A stretch of DNA of 64,000 nt. Source: Verrucomicrobiota bacterium. GTDB taxonomy: Bacteria > Verrucomicrobiota > Verrucomicrobiia > Limisphaerales > J093. The notes beneath the pieces were generated by a model. That model ran no database searches. It worked only from the letters and a program-made list of their open reading frames with translations, and was not told the origin of the DNA. The stretch lies in assembly GCA_027493615.1 (NCBI GenBank), contig JAOSKK010000035.1, forward strand, positions 124,001 to 188,000, read 5' to 3'. Below, piece by piece: positions 9,164 to 19,034 of the stretch (positions are counted from its first letter, which is position 1; each line of letters opens with the position of its first letter). Both the position numbers and the translations under genes were made by a program.

Positions 9164-10630
9164 ATGCGCCTGTTCCGCGAGACCACCGGGGAGCGGATTG
9201 ATCTGGGCGACCACTGCCGGCTCGCCACCGGGGGTGAAGCGCGGATCTTCGTCCACCCCGACGACCCGCAGCAGGTCGTCAAGCTCTGGCACCAGCCGAG
9301 CGCGGAACGCGCCGACAAAGTCCGCGCGATGCTGGCCAACCCACCCGCCGACCCCATGGCGGCGCAAGGCCACGTGGCCATCGCCTGGCCCACCGACCGC
9401 CTGCTGACGGCCCCGCAGCGCATCGTCGGCTTCCTCATGCCGCGGGTGCAGGGGGTGCAACCGATCATTGATTTCTTCAACCCCAAGACGCGCCGGCAAC
9501 GCTGCCCGTTGTTCAACTGGTTCTACCTGCACCGGGTGGCCCGCAACCTGGCCACCGCCCTCCGCGCCCTCCACGAACGGGGCTATGTCATCGGTGACCT
9601 GAACGAGTGCAACATCCTGGCCTCCGAAACCGCCCTGGTCACCGTGGTGGACACGGATTCCTTCCAGGTCTGGGACGCCGCCCAGGGCCGGCTCTTCCGC
9701 TGCCGCGTCGGCCGCCCCGAGTTCACGCCCCCCGAACTGCAGGGGAAATCCTTCGCTGAAATCAACCGGGAGACCCTCCACGACCACTTCCGGGTTGGCC
9801 ATCGTCGTGTTCCAACTGCTCATGGAGGGCACCCACCCGTTCGCGGGCGTCTTCCAGGGACGCGGCGAACCGCCGACCCTGCCGGAGCGCATCCGCGCCG
9901 GTCACTTCCCTTATGCCGGCGAATCGCAGGTGCCCTACACCCCGGTGCCCATCGCCCCGGCCTTTGCCTGCCTTCATCCCGTGCTGCAGAACCTTTTCTT
10001 CCGCTGCTTCCGCGACGGTCACCAGTCGCCCTCCCTGAGGCCGGACGACCTGAGCTGGCAGTACGGGCTCGAGGAAGCCGAACTGAACCTGGTGTCCTGC
10101 CACGACAACCAGCAGCACATCTTCAGCAACCACCTTTCCGCCTGCCCGTGGTGTGCCCGCACGACCATGCTGGGGGGCCGCGACCCGTTTCCCAGCGTCA
10201 CCGCCGTCCAGGCCGGAGAACACCTCCGGCCCGCCCCCGCCCCCGCACCGCCCGCAAGCAAACCTCCGGCTGGAGTCTGCCCTATCCGGGCCGCCCGGCC
10301 CACGGCCCGCACCCCCGCGCCCGCGGCCGGTGCCACCGTCGTCCGCCGGCGGCAAGACCCCGCCAAGGAGCGCGGCGGACGCCTTGCGGCAGGCGTTCGG
10401 CGCCGCCCGCCGCAACGACCTGGGTTGGCTGGCCCTGGGACTCGGTTCGCTCGCGGTCATGCTCGCGTTGCTGCCAGCCGGTTGGACGGTCCTGGCACGG
10501 TTGACTGCAGGGGGGAGTCCTCTGCGCCCTGGGCGGACTCCGGGCAGCTTCGGGTCCAGCGACGGGTTGGCGGCGCTACGGCACCTCGTTCGCCGGACTC
10601 TTGTTGAGCCTGCTGGCCCTGGTGCTGTAA
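9164..10630 (+). CDS. YegI-like protein kinase with C-terminal membrane segments (three frameshifts)
   Basis: The N-terminal domain is a protein-kinase fold. GGEARIF replaces the glycine loop, VVKLW carries the ATP-binding Lys, YVIGDLNECNIL is the catalytic loop (GD..N) and VVDTDSF stands for DFG. After the domain come a possible zinc-binding segment (HLSACPWCART), a Pro-rich linker and two hydrophobic segments (LGWLALGLGSLAVMLALLP and FAGLLLSLLALVL). This suggests a kinase tethered to the inner membrane. The frame breaks near 9789-9794, in the linker around 10200-10270, and at the G-run at 10510-10515; each needs one base removed. The corrected length is about 487 residues. It follows the PP2C gene by 7 bases. 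In TerY-P/YegI-K-L systems such a pair is joined by a vWA protein, which is absent here. Confidence 0.8.
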
Positions 10631-10711
10631 GGCCTCCCAACCCGTGCGGATGCGCCGACAGGCTCCTTCGCCCCCCCCGCGGAGCGTGTGGCGTTGCGAC
10701 CCGACACATCC

Positions 10712-11571
10712 TCAGTAGCCGCTTCCCACCGGCCCTTCGGTCTCATCAACCTCCTCCTCCTCGATGCCTTCCCGCACCCGCCGGGAAAGGCGAGGCCGAA
10801 TGAAGCCGTAGAGCAGGTACGCCGTGAACAGGACCGGCAACACCAGCGGCAGGATCTGCTCCCGCAACACCAGCAGGAAACCCAGGAACAGCAGGGTGCC
10901 CACCAGCCGGGCGAAGCGACTGCGCGCATTCAGATTGAGCGACTTGAAGGACGGGTACCGCACCGAACTGATCATCATGAACGACAGAAAGAGCATGATC
11001 GCCGGTAACAAGTACCGCCACACCCCGAACCGCAGTTCCCGCTCGTCCCACCACATGATGAACAGCGTCAGCGAAGCCACCAGCCCGGCCGCCGCCGGAA
11101 TCGGGAACCCGACAAACTCCTTGCTCGCCCCCCCGTCACGATGGCCAGGCAGTTGAAACGCGCCAGGCGCAGGGCCCCGCAGATCAAGTAAATCGAGGCG
11201 ATGAACCACCCCACCTCGGCGTGATTGACAAACACATCCTTCAACACGATGCGATGCACCAGAAACGCCGGCGCCGCCCCAAAGGAGATCAGGTCCGCCA
11301 GCGAGTCGAACTCGCGCCCGAACGGGCTTTCCACCCCGCCCCAGCGTGCCACCCGGCCGTCGAGCAGATCGAAGATACAGGCCAGCAGGATGAAGAACAG
11401 CGCCTCGCGGATCAGCGTGAAATCCCCCCGGCTCACGTCCGCCTCCACAATGCGCGTGAGCGCCACAAACCCGCAGAAGAGGTTGCCGCCGGTGAGCAAA
11501 TTCGGCAGAAAATAAATCCGCAGCCGCGCCGCGGCCGTCCCCACGTCGGGTCTGGGTTCCGGCGCGTTCAT
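10712..11571 (-). CDS. pssA: CDP-diacylglycerol-serine O-phosphatidyltransferase (frameshifted)
   Basis: The enzyme makes phosphatidylserine from CDP-diacylglycerol and serine in the inner membrane. The CDP-alcohol phosphatidyltransferase motif is complete: DLLDGRVARWGG, then SPFGREFDSLADLISFG (DG..AR, G...D...D). Several membrane helices follow. The frame breaks in the C-run at 11128-11134, where one base is missing. The second half (ASKEFVGFPIPAAAGLVASL, LPLVLPVLFTAYLLYG) then ends in an acidic tail, for about 286 residues. It lies 3 bases downstream of psd, whose product uses phosphatidylserine, so the pair forms a phosphatidylethanolamine pathway unit. Confidence 0.92.
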
Positions 11572-11574
11572 GCG

Positions 11575-12261
11575 TCAGCCGCGCTCCGCGATGACGGTCT
11601 CCCCGCCCTTGACCTTCGCGCGTACGCGCACGACCACCCGGGCGCTCAGCGGAAGATAGAGCTCGACCCGCGACCCGAACTGGATCAGCCCGAGCCGCTC
11701 CCCGCGCGCCACCGTGTCACCGAGCTGGAACCAGGGCTGGATCCGTCGCGCGATCAGGCCGGCAATCAGCCGGACACCGATCCGCTCGCCGACAGCCTCG
11801 GAGGACTCGATCCCCACGAACAGGTTCTCGTTCGAGGCCGCCGAGTCCGTCCGCATGGCGTTGCTGAACCGGCCCCGGGTGTACTGGCTCAGCGCGATGC
11901 GGCCCGCCACCGGCGCGTTTTGCACATGTACGTCAAGCACCGACAGGAAGATCGACACCCGCCGGCAGCGGCCCCGGAGGAACAGCGGTTCCTCGACTTC
12001 GTCGATCAGATCCACCGTCCCGTGGGCGGGGGACACGATGGCCGTCGGCGCCTTCGGCACCCGCGGATGGGGATCACGGAAGAAGTAAAAGCAAAAGAGC
12101 CCAAACACGGCCCAGAGCAGCACCAGGCCCAGGGCGACCTCGCCGAAGAATTGGCTCAGCAGCCGGCCCAGCATGCCGAAGAAGAGCAGCAACACGACCA
12201 GGAACAAGCTCCAGTACAGCAACCGGAGTGCGGCCTGGGTCGCCTTCCCCGCGTGTTTCAT
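11575..12261 (-). CDS. psd: phosphatidylserine decarboxylase
   Basis: The enzyme converts phosphatidylserine to phosphatidylethanolamine through a pyruvoyl group formed by self-cleavage. The 228-residue product has two N-terminal hydrophobic segments (LLYWSLFLVVLLLFFGMLG and a second one after residue 40). It then shows the short-type PSD core: YFFRDP, IVSPAHGTVDLI, SIFLSVLDVHVQNAPV and the cleavage site QFGSRVEL, where Ser after Gly would become the pyruvoyl. This is the compact class rather than the long E. coli type. The frame is intact. It lies between tig and pssA on one strand. Confidence 0.92.
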   Translation of the reverse strand: MKHAGKATQAALRLLYWSLFLVVLLLFFGMLGRLLSQFFGEVALGLVLLWAVFGLFCFYFFRDPHPRVPKAPTAIVSPAHGTVDLIDEVEEPLFLRGRCRRVSIFLSVLDVHVQNAPVAGRIALSQYTRGRFSNAMRTDSAASNENLFVGIESSEAVGERIGVRLIAGLIARRIQPWFQLGDTVARGERLGLIQFGSRVELYLPLSARVVVRVRAKVKGGETVIAERG

Positions 12262-12332
12262 GGGCGGATCCTACAGGCCCGGGGCGGACCCGGGAAGCGT
12301 ATTGTCCGTTCGCGCCTGGTCCCCGCGGCCCG

Positions 12333-13646
12333 TCACGCGCCGCCGCCGGGAGCTTCCTCAACCCGGGCGTGCTGTTCGAGGAAGTCCAGCACCTTGGCAT
12401 TGATCATCTGCCGCTGCAGTTCGGTCAACTCTCCGCTCTCCCGCATCTCCTTGATGAGCTTCTCCGGGCGCGTCTGGCGCTGGTGCGCCAGGTACATCAC
12501 CTGCCGGCTCACCTCCTCATTCGTCAGGCTGATCTTCTCCTGCAAAGCAATGCGGCCGAGGAGGAACATCACCTTGAGCCGCTCGCGCGCGCTCTGGACT
12601 GCCACCTGGTAAATCTCGTTCTTCCGGTCGTCCATCGCTTCCTTCGGCACGCCCCGATCGGCGTTCGCCTTGACGATGTCGTACACGGCACCGCGCGTCT
12701 CCATCTCGACCAGCGACTCCGGCAGCTCAATCTGCACCCGGCCGAGGAGACCGCCCAGCAGTTGGTTCCGCACCTCCTGCCGCTGCTTGGCCTTCAACTC
12801 GTTCTCCAGATCGCGCCGCACCCCTTCCCGCAGGGCTGCCAGGTTCTCGGCACCCAATGCCTTCGCCAGGGCATCGTCCTCCGCCGGCAGGTGCTTCTCC
12901 TTCACCTGCACGATCTCGACCTCGTAGACGCCCACCTTCCCCACCAGCTCCGCCGCCACAAAATCACTCGGGAAGGTCACGGTCACGGTCCGCTTCTCGC
13001 CCTTGCTGGCGCCAATGAGCTGATCCGTGAACCCCGGGATGAAGTGCTCGGTGTGCACCTGCAGCCAGAAACCCGTCTGCTGCGTCAACCCCCGCGCCGT
13101 CGGCGCCGTGTCGGTGATCGGCTTGCCGTCACACGTGCCGTGGTAGTTCACCACCACGAAATCGCCCGTCTGGACGGGACGCTCCACGTCCGCGAAGGTG
13201 GCACTCTTCTCCCGCAGCACCCGCACCGCGCGCTCGAGGTCTTCCTCGGTCACGGACCGGTTCTCGCGGCGCACGGGCAGCGCCTTGTAGTCCGGCAGCT
13301 CGAACTGCGGCTCAATCTCGAGGTTCGCCGTGTAGATCAAACTCTGTCCCTCGGCAAACTGGACCTCCTCGATCTTCGGCGGCGTGACCGGCGTAAACTG
13401 GTGCTCCGCCAACGCCGCCTTGAAGCTGTCGTTGATCAGCTTGCGCTTGGCCTCCTCCCGGATGCGGTCGGCATACGTCCGCTCAATGAGCTGCCGCGGC
13501 GCCTTGCCCGGCCGGAAACCCGGCAGGGACACCCGCCGGGACAGGTCGGCCTTCACACTTGCCAGCCCAGCGGCGACGGCCGGGGCTTCGATTTCCACCC
13601 GCAGCAGCTTCTTGCACGGGCCCAGATGTTCAACGGTGACGCTCAC
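12333..13646 (-). CDS. tig: trigger factor, ribosome-bound chaperone/prolyl isomerase
   Basis: Trigger factor binds the ribosome exit tunnel and shields nascent chains. The N-terminal domain contains the ribosome-binding loop GFRPGKAPRQLIE. A FKBP-type domain follows (VQTGDFVVVNYHGTCDGKP, FIPGFTDQLIGASKGEKRT), and then the long helical C-terminal arms. I chose the GTG at 13646 (VSVTVEHLG), which is where family similarity begins and which is preceded by GGAAG. The open frame extends 55 codons further without similarity. The product is 437 residues, the usual length, and the frame is intact. The gene is divergent from nfnA, with about 220 bases between them. Confidence 0.94.
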   Translation of the reverse strand: MSVTVEHLGPCKKLLRVEIEAPAVAAGLASVKADLSRRVSLPGFRPGKAPRQLIERTYADRIREEAKRKLINDSFKAALAEHQFTPVTPPKIEEVQFAEGQSLIYTANLEIEPQFELPDYKALPVRRENRSVTEEDLERAVRVLREKSATFADVERPVQTGDFVVVNYHGTCDGKPITDTAPTARGLTQQTGFWLQVHTEHFIPGFTDQLIGASKGEKRTVTVTFPSDFVAAELVGKVGVYEVEIVQVKEKHLPAEDDALAKALGAENLAALREGVRRDLENELKAKQRQEVRNQLLGGLLGRVQIELPESLVEMETRGAVYDIVKANADRGVPKEAMDDRKNEIYQVAVQSARERLKVMFLLGRIALQEKISLTNEEVSRQVMYLAHQRQTRPEKLIKEMRESGELTELQRQMINAKVLDFLEQHARVEEAPGGGA

Positions 13647-13867
13647 AAGGATCTTCCAACGTGTCTGCCTCGACCGCCGCCGTGGCCCGGCGCGCGGGCT
13701 CGCTTCGAAACGCGAGCGCGCCAACCTATGAACCCGCTTCGCACCCGTCAAGCCCACGAGACAACCGTTGCCAGCGGGCGGAGGGAGGGCTAGGGTGCGC
13801 GCGCATTGCACCTGCTGCTGTCGCCGCGAGTTCTCCGGCGCCGGTGAACCCGCGGGGCCGCGAACGG

Positions 13868-14746
13868 ATGTACCGGATCATTGAAGCCCGCTTCCTCGCG
13901 CCCGAGGTCAAGCTGTTCCGCCTCGAGGCGCCGGATATCGCCCGCAAACAGCAGGCCGGACAGTTCGTCATCGTGCGCGTCCACGACCACGGCGAACGCA
14001 TCCCCCTGACGATCGCCGCCTCCGACGCCACCACGGTCACGCTGATTGTCCAGGGCATCGGCAAGACCACGCGCCTCCTCAACACCCTGGAAGCCGGCGA
14101 CGCCGTCCGCGACCTGGTCGGCCCGCTCGGCAAGCCTTCCGAGATCCACTACTACGGCACCGCCGTGGTCATCGGCGGCGGCGTGGGCACCGCCATCGCC
14201 TACCCGACCGCCAAGGCCCTCAAGTACGCCGGCAACCGGGTGATCGCGATCCTCGGCGCGCGGACCCGGGACCTCCTGATTCTCGAGGCTGAGATGCGCG
14301 AATTCTGCGACGAGGTGCGGGTGACCACTGACGACGGCTCCTACGGCGTCAAGGGGCTGGTCACGGACCAACTTGAGGCGCTGGTCAACTCCCCCACCCC
14401 TCCGGACTTTGTGCTCGCCATCGGCCCCATCCCGATGATGCGCGCCGTGGCGGAGGTGACGCGGGCGCCCGGCATCCAGACCGTGGTGAGCCTGAACCCG
14501 ATCATGGTGGACGGCACCGGCATGTGCGGCGGGTGCCGTGTGGTGGTCGATGGCCGCAGCCAGTTCGCCTGCGTGGACGGGCCGGAGTTCGACGCGCACC
14601 AGGTCGACTTCAAGATCCTCTCAGCGCGCAATGCCATGTACCGCGCGGCCGAACAACAGGCCCTCGCCGACTTGAACCAACATCCCCCCGAGCTGCATCG
14701 CTGCCGCCTGGCCGACGCACAGCCGGGAGCCGTGACCCCGCCATGA
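13868..14746 (+). CDS. nfnA: NfnA/SudB-type ferredoxin-NADP reductase subunit alpha
   Basis: This is the small flavin subunit of an NADH-dependent ferredoxin:NADP oxidoreductase-like (Nfn) or sulfide dehydrogenase-like complex. It has an N-terminal FAD-binding barrel (HDHGERIPLTIA), an NAD-binding segment (VVIGGGVGTAIAYPTAK) and a C-terminal [2Fe-2S] site (GMCGGCRV, then FACVDGPEFD). In Nfn this subunit exchanges electrons with NADH and passes them to the large subunit. The start is ATG at 13868. The stop TGA overlaps the ATG of nfnB (ATGA), so translation is coupled. The length of 292 residues fits the family. Whether the pair is truly electron-bifurcating cannot be seen from sequence alone. 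Confidence 0.9.
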   Translation: MYRIIEARFLAPEVKLFRLEAPDIARKQQAGQFVIVRVHDHGERIPLTIAASDATTVTLIVQGIGKTTRLLNTLEAGDAVRDLVGPLGKPSEIHYYGTAVVIGGGVGTAIAYPTAKALKYAGNRVIAILGARTRDLLILEAEMREFCDEVRVTTDDGSYGVKGLVTDQLEALVNSPTPPDFVLAIGPIPMMRAVAEVTRAPGIQTVVSLNPIMVDGTGMCGGCRVVVDGRSQFACVDGPEFDAHQVDFKILSARNAMYRAAEQQALADLNQHPPELHRCRLADAQPGAVTPP

Positions 14747-16179
14747 CCAACAACAACCCGCTCCCGCCCAAAGAGCGGATGAAGATTCCGCGGCAGCGGA
14801 TGCCCGAGCAGGCGTCCGCCGAACGGCGCGTCAATTTCGCCGAGGTCAACCTGGGCCTCAGCGCCGCCCTCGCCCACCAGGAGGCCCTCCGCTGCCTCCA
14901 CTGCAAGAGCCATCACTGCTTCACCGGCTGCCCCGTGGGCGTCAAAGTGAAGGACTTCATCGAACTGGTGCTCGCGGGCGATTTTCTCGGCGCGGCCGCC
15001 AAGATCCGGGAGGACAATGTGCTCCCCGCGGTGACCGGCCGCGTGTGTCCGCAGGAGGAGCAATGCGAGGGCTGCTGCGTACTGGGCAAGAACGGCGAAC
15101 CGCTGGCCATCGGCTACCTCGAACGGTTCGTGGCCGACTACGAACGGCAATCCGGCCGGGTGGGCCTGCCCCCCCGCGCCCCGTTGACCGGCAAACGAGT
15201 CGCCGTCATCGGCAGCGGGCCGGCCGGCCTCAGCGCCGCCGGCGATCTCGTCCAACGCGGCCACGAGGTGACCGTCTTCGAGGCGCTGCATGAGCTGGGC
15301 GGCGTGCTGATTTACGGGATCCCCGAGTTCCGCCTCCCCAAAGACATCGTCCGTCAGGAGGTCGAGAACCTGACGCGCATGGGCGTCGAATTCCGCACCA
15401 ACGTCGTCGTCGGTCGCACCGTGACCGTGGACGAACTGCTGGGCGAGCGCGGCTACCACGCCGTCTTCATCGCCACGGGCGCCGGGCTGCCCGTGTTCCT
15501 CAACATCCCCGGGGAGCACCTCTGCGGCGTGTACTCGGCCAACGAGTTCCTCACCCGCGTGAATCTCATGAAGGCGAACCAGTTCCCGGCCTACGACCAA
15601 CCCATCTACGACTGTCGGGGCAAGGATGTCGCCGTGATCGGGGGCGGAAACACGGCCCTCGACGCCGTCCGCACCGCCGTCCGGCTCGGCGCCAAGACCG
15701 CCTCGATCGCCTACCGCCGCTCGGAGGTCGAGATGCCCGCGCGCGTCGAGGAGGTCAAACACGCCCGGGAGGAGGGGGTCCAGTTCGTGATGCTGACCAA
15801 TCCCACCGAGTTCCTCGGCGACGACCGCGGCTGGCTGACCGGCATGAAGTGTCAGCAGATGGAGCTGGGCGCCCCCGACAAGTCCGGTCGCCGTCGCCCC
15901 GTTCCGCGCGCCGGATCGGATTTCGTGATGCCCGTCCAGGTGGCGGTCGTGGCGATTGGCAACCAGGGCAATCCTTTGGTCCAGTCCGCCACCCCGGATC
16001 TGCGCACCAATCCCCTCGGCTACATCGAGGCCGACCCCGATTGCCTCAAGACCTCGAAGCGCGCAGTGTTCGCCGGCGGCGACATTGTCACCGGCGGCGC
16101 CACCGTCATCCTCGCCATGGGCGCCGGGCGCCGCGCGGCGCAGGCGATCCATGATTACCTGAGCCATGGCACGTGGTGA
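14743..16179 (+). CDS. nfnB: NfnB/GltD-like NADPH-dependent large subunit
   Basis: The large subunit, similar to the glutamate synthase small chain (GltD), is 478 residues. The N-terminal region carries the Cys sets of two [4Fe-4S] clusters (CLHCKSHHCFTGCPVG; CPQEEQCEGCCVLG). An FAD-binding motif follows (VAVIGSGPAGLSAAGDL), then an NADPH-binding motif (VAVIGGGNTALDAVRTAVRLG) and the closing FAD motif (VFAGGDIVTGGATVILAMGAGRRAA). It starts at the ATG overlapping the nfnA stop. Together the two could transfer electrons between NADH, NADPH and ferredoxin. A stand-alone GltD with another partner is the alternative, but the adjacent alpha subunit makes Nfn more likely. Confidence 0.9.
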   Translation: MTNNNPLPPKERMKIPRQRMPEQASAERRVNFAEVNLGLSAALAHQEALRCLHCKSHHCFTGCPVGVKVKDFIELVLAGDFLGAAAKIREDNVLPAVTGRVCPQEEQCEGCCVLGKNGEPLAIGYLERFVADYERQSGRVGLPPRAPLTGKRVAVIGSGPAGLSAAGDLVQRGHEVTVFEALHELGGVLIYGIPEFRLPKDIVRQEVENLTRMGVEFRTNVVVGRTVTVDELLGERGYHAVFIATGAGLPVFLNIPGEHLCGVYSANEFLTRVNLMKANQFPAYDQPIYDCRGKDVAVIGGGNTALDAVRTAVRLGAKTASIAYRRSEVEMPARVEEVKHAREEGVQFVMLTNPTEFLGDDRGWLTGMKCQQMELGAPDKSGRRRPVPRAGSDFVMPVQVAVVAIGNQGNPLVQSATPDLRTNPLGYIEADPDCLKTSKRAVFAGGDIVTGGATVILAMGAGRRAAQAIHDYLSHGTW

Positions 16180-16252
16180 ACCCCTCCGTGGTCCCACTCC
16201 CCCACGCGCCTTCACGGACCTGTGGTGCGGGCGTCCCGCCTGCGCCCTCCGC

Positions 16253-16288
16253 GGTTCCTGGCCCCAGGACAGGTCCGCAAGGAACAGG
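16253..16288. repeat. repeat family C copy
   Basis: This 36-bp sequence ends in AGGTCCGCAAGGAACAGG and matches the reverse complement of 52817-52852 at 31 of 36 positions by eye. It lies just upstream of the CAP-domain gene, between two copies of the hairpin sequence GCGTCCCGCCTGC (16227-16243 and 16321-16337). Confidence 0.6.
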
Positions 16289-16297
16289 ACGATTCTC

Positions 16298-18350
16298 ATG
16301 ACTCAGCCCTCCCCGGTGGGGCAGGCGTCCCGCCTGCTGTGGCTGGCTGTCACGGGCCCGCTGACGTTCGCCGTCGAACTTGGACCGGTTCCCCAAGCGC
16401 CGCTTTCCCCACCGCCATCCCACCGGGCCCGGGCTCAGACGGGTCCGGTGGTCACCGCCCTGGCGACACCGAACCTGTCGAGCCGGGAAACCTCGCGTTT
16501 GTTCTACCAAACGGTCTACGCCGCCAGCGTGGCGCCCGCCCCCGCCTGGACCGGGAGCTTCGAAACCTGTGACCCCGGCACCACCGCACTCGACTACCGC
16601 GACCTCGTGGCGCTGCGCATCAACTATTACCGCGCGATGGCCGGTGTGCCCGCCGGCATCGGCTTCCTCGACACTTACAACGTCAAAGCCCAGGCCGCCG
16701 CGTTGCTGATGAGCCGGAACGCGAGCCTCAGCCACTTCCCTCCGCCCGAGTGGCCGTGCTACTCCGGCGACGGCGCCGATGCCGCCGCCCGCGCGAACCT
16801 GGCGGTCGGGCGGGTCGGGCCTGGCGCGATCGACAGCTACATGGAAGACCACGGCGCGGCGAATGACAACGTGGGCCACCGGCGCTGGTTGCTCTATCCG
16901 CCGACCCGAGAGATGGGCACCGGTGACATCCCTGGCAGCGACCTGTACCCTCCGGCCAACGCCACGTGGGTCATTGACGATCACTACGGCGACCCGCGCC
17001 CCGCCACCCGCGAGGAGTATGTTGCGTGGCCGCCCCCCGGCTATGTCCCGTACGGCGTGGTCTTCCCGCGCTGGTCCTTCACGTTTCCGCAGGCGAACTT
17101 CCAGACCACCGCCGTCACCTTCCGCAGCAATGGCGTCCCGGTGGCCGTCCAGGCCGAACCGGTGTTGAACGGCGCCGGCGAGAACACCGTGGTGTGGCAC
17201 CTCGCCGGCGCCAACACCGCGACGCCTTCGCCCTGGCCACGACCCACCGCCGACACCCGCTACGAGGTCTCCCTGGGCCCGGTGCTTGTCGACGCTACTC
17301 CGCGGCACTTCTCCTATGTGGTGACCGTCTTTGACCCCTCCACTCCCGGAACCGATACCGTCCTGCCCACCGTCCAGGGACTGGGCCAGCCTCCCGTCGG
17401 TATCCCGACTTCCTACCACTTCAACGCGGTCCCCGTCGCCTCCTCCCACGAGTGGATGGTGGGCCGGCGCGAGGACCTGACGGCGGTCGAAGGCGCCGAA
17501 GCCGGGTTGGGGCGACTCGTGGCCTCGACCTCGCCCGGCTACGAGCCCATCACGCAGGACATTCGGGACTCCGGCACCCGGGCCTTCCACCTGGCCCATC
17601 CTGTGCCCAACCTCGATCAAACCCTGACCTGGAACCGCCCCTGCTCTGCTCGGCTGCCTCGAGCCTGCGGTTCCGCGAGTACCTCGGCATCGCCACCAGC
17701 GCGCAGATCGGCAAGGTCGAAGTCTCGCTCGACGACGGCTTCTCCTGGCGTGAGGTCTATGCGCACCCCGGCGGGAACGGCACAGGCATGGTCGTCTTCC
17801 GCACCACCACGGTGGCGCTGGGCGCTTTCGCCGGGCGACTGGTGCGGGTGAGGTTCAACTACCACCACACCGGGGGCGGTCACTATCCCCGGGCCGAGCC
17901 GCCGGTGGGCTGGTATCTGGACAATGTGAGCTTCCTCAACACGGAGGAGGTCAGCGACCTCCAGGTGAATGCCCCGCTCGTCGCCACGTCCTTCAACTAC
18001 ACCCCCACGACTGTCGGCCCGCACGTGCTCACCGTGCGGGGGAAGTTCCTTGACCGCTTTGCCCTCGAGTGGGGACCCGCGCTGCCGGTCACGGCGAAGG
18101 TGCTGAACGGTCCCATCCTCACCTTCACTGGCCCGCCCTGGGTCACGAGCGGACAGGTCCAACTGGACTTCGCCGTCGCGGGCCAGCCCATGCCTGGCCA
18201 ACTCCGACTCGAGGGCTCGGCCACCCCCAACGGACCCTGGCAAATCGAGGCAGGGGCCGTCTTCTCGACCCTGCCCTCGGGCACCGAGGGCCGCGTGCTC
18301 AGCCCCGCTCCCCCGGTGCCGCCCGGTTCTATCGTCTCCGCAGTCCCTGA
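16298..18350 (+). CDS. secreted CAP/SCP-domain protein (two frameshifts)
   Basis: The signal-peptide-like start (MTQPSPVGQASRLLWLAV) is followed near residue 100 by a CAP (SCP/PR1-like) domain. ALRINYYRAMAGVPAGIGF leads into it, and NDNVGHRRWLLYPP is its most diagnostic part. Later there are beta-rich segments, an MAM/concanavalin-like stretch (GWYLDNVSF) and a closing ARFYRLRSP typical of verrucomicrobial secreted proteins. The frame breaks at the C-run near 17637-17640 and again at 18310-18314; each lacks one base. The corrected length is about 684 residues. CAP domains have varied roles outside the cell; no substrate is inferable. The start is uncertain because a hairpin repeat lies within the first codons. 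Confidence 0.75.
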
Positions 18351-18371
18351 ACCCCGCCCGGCGGACGGCTT

Positions 18372-18899
18372 TCAAAGCGAGCGGTGCGTGGCCACCTCGC
18401 TCTCCTCGTCCGGCTCGCTCAGGACGTCTTCGACCGGTGGATGCTGGCCGCTGTGCATTTCTCGCAGCTTGAAGCGTTCGGCCTGCAACCGCTGCATGAG
18501 CACCTGCGCCATGCGCGTCACCAACTCGCGCCCGAATTCCGGATCGCTCTCGCTCATCTCGCGCAACCGCGCCGCGCTGAACGCCACCACTTCCGTCGCA
18601 TCCACCGACCGCGCGCTGTACTGCCAGCGGAAGGGCTCGAACAGCCACGACCACCCCAGCGCTTCTCCCGCGCCCAGCATGGCCACCGTTGTCACCCCCG
18701 TCCCCGGCAGGAAAGCCTCGAGCGCGACATGCCCCCGATGCAGCAGGTAGAGGTGATCGGCCTCCTGCCGCTCCTGGAAAATCAGATCCCCCACCCCGTG
18801 CTGCTGGATCTGCGCGATGCCCGCGAGCCGGGCAATGTGGGCCGGCGCCGCCCCTTTCCAGAACGGATGCGACGCGATGATGGTTTCAAGCTGGTCCAT
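18372..18899 (-). CDS. cyclic-nucleotide-binding-domain protein without DNA-binding domain
   Basis: The 175-residue protein consists of one Crp-type beta-roll: GVGDLIFQERQEADHLYLLHRGHVALE, the LGAGEALGWSWL turn, and the RQYSARS-like position read here as RWQYSARSVDATEVV. A helix follows (FGRELVTRMAQVLMQRLQAERFKL). It ends without a helix-turn-helix, so it is not a normal Crp/Fnr regulator. It may sense a ligand and act by protein contact. It is convergent with the CAP gene; 21 bases separate their stops. The frame is intact. Confidence 0.82.
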   Translation of the reverse strand: MDQLETIIASHPFWKGAAPAHIARLAGIAQIQQHGVGDLIFQERQEADHLYLLHRGHVALEAFLPGTGVTTVAMLGAGEALGWSWLFEPFRWQYSARSVDATEVVAFSAARLREMSESDPEFGRELVTRMAQVLMQRLQAERFKLREMHSGQHPPVEDVLSEPDEESEVATHRSL

Positions 18900-19034
18900 G
18901 GCCGTGCCTTCGCTTAGCGGGACGCCGGGTCACCGCAGAATTCCCTGTGCATCATGCCGGAACCGTATCGGCGTCCGGGACAACTGCAACCCGTCCGTTG
19001 GCCAGCCCTGCGCCTTTTTTGGCCTCGCCGATCC

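Noticed and set aside
8370..10630. Tellurite-resistance or anti-phage Ter system
   Set aside because: Only phosphatase and kinase are present; no TerD, TerC or vWA genes.
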